Assembly (NCBI GenBank): GCA_951804985.1
Contig: OX638133.1
Location: 9,010,501 to 9,074,500, forward strand
DNA length: 64,000 nt
Direction of reading: 5' to 3'
From: Dryomyza anilis
Taxonomy: Eukaryota; Arthropoda; Insecta; Diptera; Dryomyzidae
The stretch's first letter is position 1, and each line of letters begins with the position of its first letter. The notes under the pieces were generated by a model that searched no databases, was not told where the DNA came from, and saw only the letters and a list, made by a program, of their open reading frames with translations. The translations under genes were made by a program, and so were the position numbers. Shown here piece after piece: positions 58,933-64,000 of the stretch.

Positions 58933-59809
58933 CACTAAGAAGAAAATGTACCATTAAGTACTTTATGGTACGACCATTGATCGTATGGTTCATGTACTAA
59001 TAGTTTTTTTTTTTAAATCAAAAGTTTTCTAATTAATTCAATAGTATATGAAAAATTCAGTACCAAAAATTTAAATATTTCAATATTATTATTTTAAATA
59101 TAATAAATACTGTTGTTTTAATGGTTTCCTCCTATAATAATAAACGTGGTGTAAAAAAAAACGAATACAAACATTGTACGTTTTGTACGTCATTCTGCGT
59201 GTTTACTCAAAATGGTCGCATGTATTTTGTAATAATCCACATTATTAAATGCGACATTGGTAAGGACTCAATATATTTAATGTAAATAATTAATATTTAT
59301 ATATTTATTTACATTTATATTTTTATTTATTACAGAAAATAAATAATACATCGAACTTCTATTATGGCAACGAACTCAAAAATTAACTGAAGACTCAAGT
59401 ACTACAATCAATTATTGTAAACCAAAGCAAACATTAAATGTGTTATAACCTTTTGCAGCAAGAAGTGTCTTTTTATGTGTGTGTTGTAAAAGTTAATATC
59501 AATTTCGACATTAAATAAAATAATATATACAATAAAATAACTAAAATACTTTTTTGTTTTAATAAATTATTAGGAATATGTAATACGACTATAACATAAA
59601 ATTAATAATACGTATCATTAAATTTGTATAGGTCTTTTTAATTGTAATTAAAATATCACATTATAAAATTTATGGTACAACTACACATTGTATTAACAGT
59701 TTCAATATTACTAAACTAATGGGACGCATCCTATTGACCAATTTTAATGGTATAAATTATTGTTTTTCTATTGAAATACTATCAATTTACCATGATTTTT
59801 TTCTGGGTG
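58933..59809. mobile_element. TA-flanked MITE nested in the transposase pseudogene
   Basis: TA borders both ends (58931-58932 and 59810-59811). The ends are CACTAAGAAGAAAAT and the inverse of CACCCAGAAAAAAAT. Removing the element and one TA restores the transposase reading frame across the junction, which is independent support for the boundaries. 877 bp long, with no coding frame of its own. Confidence 0.85.
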
Positions 59810-59811
59810 TA

Positions 59812-59890
59812 GGACTTCATATAGTATATTTAAGTACCCAGTGGCATTCACTTTGTTGGATATGAAGCATATTGGAGTTCTTCCTGCGTA
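59812..59890 (-). pseudogene. Tc1-like transposase, middle part
   Basis: In frame with the part at 58582-58932 after removing the insert, the minus strand reads FCYAGRTPICFISNKVNATG and continues GYLNILYEV, matching the stretch before QQDNAP in Tc1 transposases. Upstream of it the frame meets a stop (near 59893) and I lose the homology, so the rest is missing or very decayed. Confidence 0.7.
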
Positions 59891-61840
59891 GCAAAATTCA
59901 ATCTAATCAAATTTATAAAATATCATTTTTTAAATATCAAAATGGTAAATTCCATTTAGTATTTATACATGTGAGACGTTCTCAGCTATATAAATGTTTC
60001 GTCCAAACAATTATTGAAATTCTAAAAATAAAGTTTGTAAGTTTAACATTTATAAAGATGACATCATCAGCAGATCAATTGGAAATTGGTTAATTAAATT
60101 ATTTCAATTAGTTTTACGAATTCTTTTTGCACTCTGGCACCAAATCTTCAAACTGTATTTCAGACTTAATCAAGTCATACAATGTTAATAATGTTGATGT
60201 TGTCAAGAACGGTGTTAAGTACCATCATTTAACCATTGTTGTCAAGATAACCGATATATATTTTGATGGCAGACACAACAAGTGCGCGATTGTTTGTGGT
60301 CTGTTTGTGACAATAAATTCCAATTGTACAACGCGACACAATTAAGTGAAAAATGAGCAGAAAAAAAAATATAAAAAAAAATATAAAAAAAAAAATGTTA
60401 AAAAGTAAAAATAAAATAAAAATATATAATACCAATTGAATGCCACAAAGAAATAAAAGTGGAAAAAAATGAAAACTGATACACGTCGAATGAAAGAAAT
60501 TCAATAATTTCACTGGTCATGGTGTGTGCGCCACATACGTGAGACAAGCAATAACAAAATAAACAGCAACAACAATAATAAAAAGTACAAAAACAATAAC
60601 AACAACTAAATAGAGCAAATCTAGCAGATGTTTCAAACTATTTTTAAATGTAGCTAATAAAACTACTCAATATAATTTTGTACTACAGACCACTCCCCTA
60701 CATAACAGTTATATAATTCGAACACTCCATTTAAAGATATTAAGGGTTTAAGAAAATCTACACACAGGAAAATCCTCTTTTGGTATGAGGTTGGAATAAT
60801 GAAAAAGTTTGTTGTACCAACTAACTTCATTCGGTTAAATCGAATGGTTTACAAATATGCTGGCGGAACTACCATATTAGCCTATACACATGAATTATTA
60901 ATCTATTCACACTCCTAATTGTTTTAAAATAGTTCAAAATTGGTTGCAGAACAAATAACAACCGACTAAGCGGTTGAGAAAACCGAATAAGTTCGTTGGG
61001 TAAAGGCGCAACAAATCTCTATTCTGTGAATAAGTTTACAACGTGATTTCCTCTCTAGGAAGTTCCATTTAGAAGTTATGAAGGTGTTACGTAAAACGAA
61101 TTTGACGGAATGATTGCGCTGGAGCGAATTAAATGATTTTTATAATAATAAATTGACTTTGAAATCACTATTAAATGCATCTACTTTCAAAACTCTAGAA
61201 CGCTCCAATTAAAAGTTTTGAAGGTTTAAAGAAAAACTAACTTCATGGACTAATTTCGCTGGAACCACTTTAGCAAATTAAGTGATTTTTGCAATAAAGA
61301 AATTAGAAATTATAAAAAAGAAATAAGTATCTGAAAATTTCATAAAAACTAAAGAAAAAGACGAGAGTTAAAACTAATTTAAAAATTTAACAGTTATGCT
61401 ATTTTACATAATGTCACATTTTGTCATATTCTTTGGCATTCGATGTTTCCCATGCACATATTTCTATTGAAATTGAAAATGATTATTCTTCAAATTTTTC
61501 AACATAAATTGAGATCGATTTCATTGCTGCATGGATGCTGGGCGCGCGCGCAATCAACCAGGCAACCGCAAGAGTCTTTCGAGTTGAGTGCATTCGATAG
61601 ATATACCATTCAAATCTATATGTATTTCAAATACAGACAATAATCATTAAATTAGCATAAGATTTTCTTTCTATTGCAATTTAAATTTTTGAAAAACAAT
61701 AAAAAAAAAACCTAAACAACAAAAATAAGTACTTTAAGTACTTTACAGGTAATTTATATGCATTTTGTACAAATTGCTATTGCTGATATTATCGACCATC
61801 TATCTATGCTACTCATTGGCAATTGAACATTTTTCTAGGT
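59891..61840. other. AT-rich DNA with a few CAA/AAC runs
   Basis: 60110-60340 is unique and less AT-rich. 60540-60620 is rich in AACAACAAT. Frames in 59872-60513 have no domain. 60762-61020 starts ACACACAGGAAAATCC and may be a decayed member of the CAC-AGAAAA family, but no partner end was found. Confidence 0.35.
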
Positions 61841-61995
61841 ACACTAAGAAAACTGAATGTTTATGCCTTGTTGCAAATATTCAAACATCACAAAAGTTCT
61901 AATTAGTGCTTTTGCAAGTTTATTAATATTTATGAAATGTTTGAATATTTGCTGCAAGGCATAAGTTTAAACTGCAACAGCGACACTTTTATAAG
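61841..61995. mobile_element. Small hairpin element
   Basis: TATGCCTTGTTGCAAATATT then CAAACAT (from about 61862) is mirrored by ATGTTTGAATATTTGCTGC then AAGGCATA (to about 61967), with one mismatch. The left edge TACACTAAGAAAAC looks like the terminus of the 58.9-kb MITE. The right terminus was not found. Confidence 0.5.
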
Positions 61996-62259
61996 GTTAT
62001 GTTTTGAGGTGTCGGCAATCGTTGAGTTGTCGACCACTTAGACCAGAGTTGATCTATTGTGTTCCCTCTATATGATGTGCTATGGACGCGTTTCCATTCT
62101 GGTTTCTTAGGGCCTATGCGAATAAACACTAATTGACTAAATTTTGTATGCTTAATACGCACTGTTTTATCGATATTTGCCAATTGTCTAAATATTAGTC
62201 TTTATTCGTACAGGCCCTTAGTGTAGATTATAAATAAAAGGGTCATGCAGTAACAGGAC
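61996..62259. other. Unique DNA without visible features
   Basis: A 64-codon minus frame (62183-61989) has no domain. Nothing else recognised. Confidence 0.35.
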
Positions 62260-62347
62260 AAGCCTCATTTTTCAAAAAAGCCGAATGATCCCATGTTCAT
62301 ATCTGGGCTGGGGCTAACACCATCTTTTCATAAAAATCATTTTTCAT
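62260..62347 (+). mobile_element. tRNA-derived SINE, fragment
   Basis: CCCATGTTCATATCTGGGC (diverged box B) and GGGGCTAACACCATCTTTTC, then TAAAAATCATTTTTC, match the head/body junction of the other copies. The rest is missing. Confidence 0.6.
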
Positions 62348-62554
62348 TAGGTCTTCACACCTAATGGTTCTTTGGTGCTCAAGGGAACCAAGACGGAATT
62401 CTATATTCTTTTTCCCTACTAGATATATCGTATAAATATTTGGTCCAAAAACTGCAAAGACTATTTTGAAGTCCCTGCCTAATTGTATTCCAACTTAGGG
62501 CGAATATTTGTGATGGATGGGTGCGTAACTCAGTAGAAGACAGTAAGTCAGGAG
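62335..62554 (-). pseudogene. Non-LTR retrotransposon reverse-transcriptase relic, C-terminal side
   Basis: Minus-strand fragments in shifting frames match the end of Jockey/CR1-type reverse transcriptases: LTVFY, then NIRPKLEYN followed by a stop, AGTSK, SLQFLDQI, and after a frame change EFRLGSLEHQRTIRC. Order and spacing fit the family text (IRPKLEY, then LLDRIQ, then SLEHRR). Several stops and frameshifts make it inactive. Confidence 0.6.
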
Positions 62555-63004
62555 CAGGAAATGAAATCATTGACGACACCGGCATCAATGTTGAATCGAG
62601 CACATTGGAAAATTTGTCAATGATGAATATGCCTACAACTATTTTATAAAGAACATTGCATTAAAGATGTCATACACCATATGGCACCAGAAATATATCT
62701 AGGACCTTGTGAACATTTTGTCAATTAAGATATCATTAATGCAACTTTCTAAGACAAGTCGTAAAAACCCATCAAATTTTCAAAGATTTTTCATATAGAT
62801 GCCAATCACCTGATGACATGTCTTCGATGCTGTATCCATGAATAGCGTACATGACATCATTAATGACACGTCATGTATGAAGTAATGGACATTTGTAAAA
62901 AAAATGTCATCAATACTTTATAGGGCGAAAATGTAATCGGTCATCGATGGTCCTGAACTGACATAGGTAAATCATAGAGGAATCATTGATGACATTTCCC
63001 ACTG
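62555..63004. mobile_element. Inverted-repeat element splitting the LINE relic
   Basis: CAGGAAATGAAATCATTGA at the left resembles the inverse of the right end, CAGTGGGAAATGTCATCAATGA. Interior text repeats GACATCATTAATGACA-like palindromes. No convincing 8-bp duplication is readable. LINE-like sequence lies on both sides. Confidence 0.45.
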
Positions 63005-63116
63005 GAACATATGTCCGTTGTAAAACGCGTTTGAAACCGTGGCATTTGACCGCTTCTTTCAACTCTTTTGAAACCCAGAAAATATGACGAGTACAGTATG
63101 GAACCCTACGGAACAC
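63005..63116 (-). pseudogene. LINE reverse-transcriptase relic, upstream part
   Basis: The minus frame SKELKEAVKCHGFKRVLQRT resembles the stretch preceding the IRPKLEY motif in Jockey-type reverse transcriptases (pattern A..LGFL.R....F). With the inserted element removed, it lies at the expected distance from LTVFY. The match is short, so this is moderate to weak. Confidence 0.35.
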
Positions 63117-63179
63117 TAGAGTTGATCAACGCTGTTTTGAGAGAACTTGAACGGTCGTTCTGCATAAAACTTAATATAC

Positions 63180-63433
63180 ATGTGTGAAAAGCGACTAGAT
63201 CAGAACTAGTACTGACTACTTCTTAAAAACAGGGACTAGTTCTTTTCAATGAGAAAACCCGATTATTTTAATATGGGCTTGTCATTTCGGCGAGTCCAGT
63301 CCCTGTATTCTGCATTACTTTACTCTAGTTATGAAGTACATAGTTCCAGAACAAGTAATTTTTGTTCTACTAGTTCACTTTGGAATAGTTCTGGAACTAG
63401 AATTTGTTAGACTAGTTCTCCTTTTCTCACTGG
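63180..63433. mobile_element. ACTAGTTC-rich inverted-repeat element
   Basis: Both halves carry repeated ACTAGTTC and GAACTAGT motifs (63205, 63232, 63370, 63399, 63413). The left edge GTGTGAAAAGCGACTAG and the inverse of the right edge, CAGTGAGAAAAGGAGAACTAG, are roughly matched. Duplication not read. Confidence 0.45.
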
Positions 63434-64000
63434 GATTCATCGAGTAAAAAAATTACCGACACCATATGCAATTAGTAATACCAGGGCTTCTATGCGCTGG
63501 ATATAACTGGCTGAGGAGTAGGCAAGTCTGGCATTTTTAAGTAGGAAATGCCATACTTGAAGACTCAGTCAGCTCTGGTTAATAAACCTTCATCCAAGAC
63601 TGCGTCAAGAACTCATAGACTTATCGTCACTTGAGAATTTATTTGTCTCAAACGCCATTATTGGTGAATGAAGTTAGGAGTCACTGTCATGCCAAATTAG
63701 CGAAGTGCATTGTGTTATGTTGGGAAATCAAATTTTAAAGTTTGACGTACTTTAAAATTTAGTAAATTTTTGTTTGTTTTAATTTTTCATTTATTTTGGT
63801 TTATTTATCAATTATTTTAACGTATATAATATATCTTTGGATTTGAACAACGTACTGAATTATAAATACGGATTTTGAGATGCTATATACTGACCAAAAC
63901 GCAAATATTTTTGTTTTTTATGCTATAACTTTTTATAAGCGCAAGATAAAATAGTAATGTAAAGGCATTCATTCTTTGTTTTTAAAGCACCTATTAATTG
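63434..64000. other. Unique and AT-rich DNA to the window end
   Basis: 63470-63720 is unique and less AT-rich, and the rest is AT-rich. I see no gene. Confidence 0.4.

Overview
The window reads as AT-rich nuclear DNA of a dipteran insect. I lean towards a higher, probably calyptrate, fly. The evidence is a DINE-1/INE-1-like element with the higher-fly core text CTTGATCAGCATGACC, an insect-type Helitron, Tc1/mariner and hAT relics, a tRNA-derived SINE, CAA/GCT trinucleotide tracts and TCAGT-type initiators. No complete protein-coding gene is visible, and there are no operons, CRISPR arrays or other bacterial features. The long open frames are by-products of 9-bp satellites, whose period is a multiple of three.

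Layout. 1-9 kb: a mariner-derived fold-back, a 1.3-kb TA-flanked element, a SINE, a MITE and a 19-bp minisatellite that recurs in opposite orientation. 9-19 kb: a palindromic MITE, a hAT element with a perfect 8-bp target duplication, a trinucleotide-rich island, a probable solo LTR and a small tandem duplication. 19-29 kb: a satellite territory. A 2-kb (ATGAATATT)n array faces an inverted copy of itself across about 0.67 kb of unique DNA. A 2.5-kb (ATTCATTAA)n array with higher-order repeats follows, then a decayed tail. 29-37 kb: a second hAT element with 8-bp duplication, two copies of a palindromic MITE, a larger relative with tandem repeats, and the best host gene signal. That signal is a minus-strand exon (33297-32945) with a 3' splice site, a start codon, a signal peptide and a GTAAGT donor in phase 1. 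37-47 kb: a tandem duplication broken by a SINE, a complex dispersed repeat, another SINE, a TCGATACATT satellite, an ATTAATCG fold-back and several unique islands. 47-53 kb: a Helitron, a DINE-1-like element, a CCCTAGTAG-type MITE and, at 52.2-52.9 kb, a minus-strand promoter/5'UTR-like block. 53-64 kb: a three-level nest of transposons, a second mariner fold-back, a Tc1 transposase pseudogene split by a TA-flanked MITE, and a LINE reverse-transcriptase relic split by another insertion.

How it fits together. The simplest reading is one or more very long introns or intergenic stretches of a minus-strand gene. Its 5' end could be the 52-kb block and its signal-peptide exon lies at 33 kb. The intervening DNA is filled with nested non-autonomous transposons and satellites. 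The linkage of those two parts is inference. Unique, less AT-rich islands between the repeats are the likeliest places for regulatory DNA.
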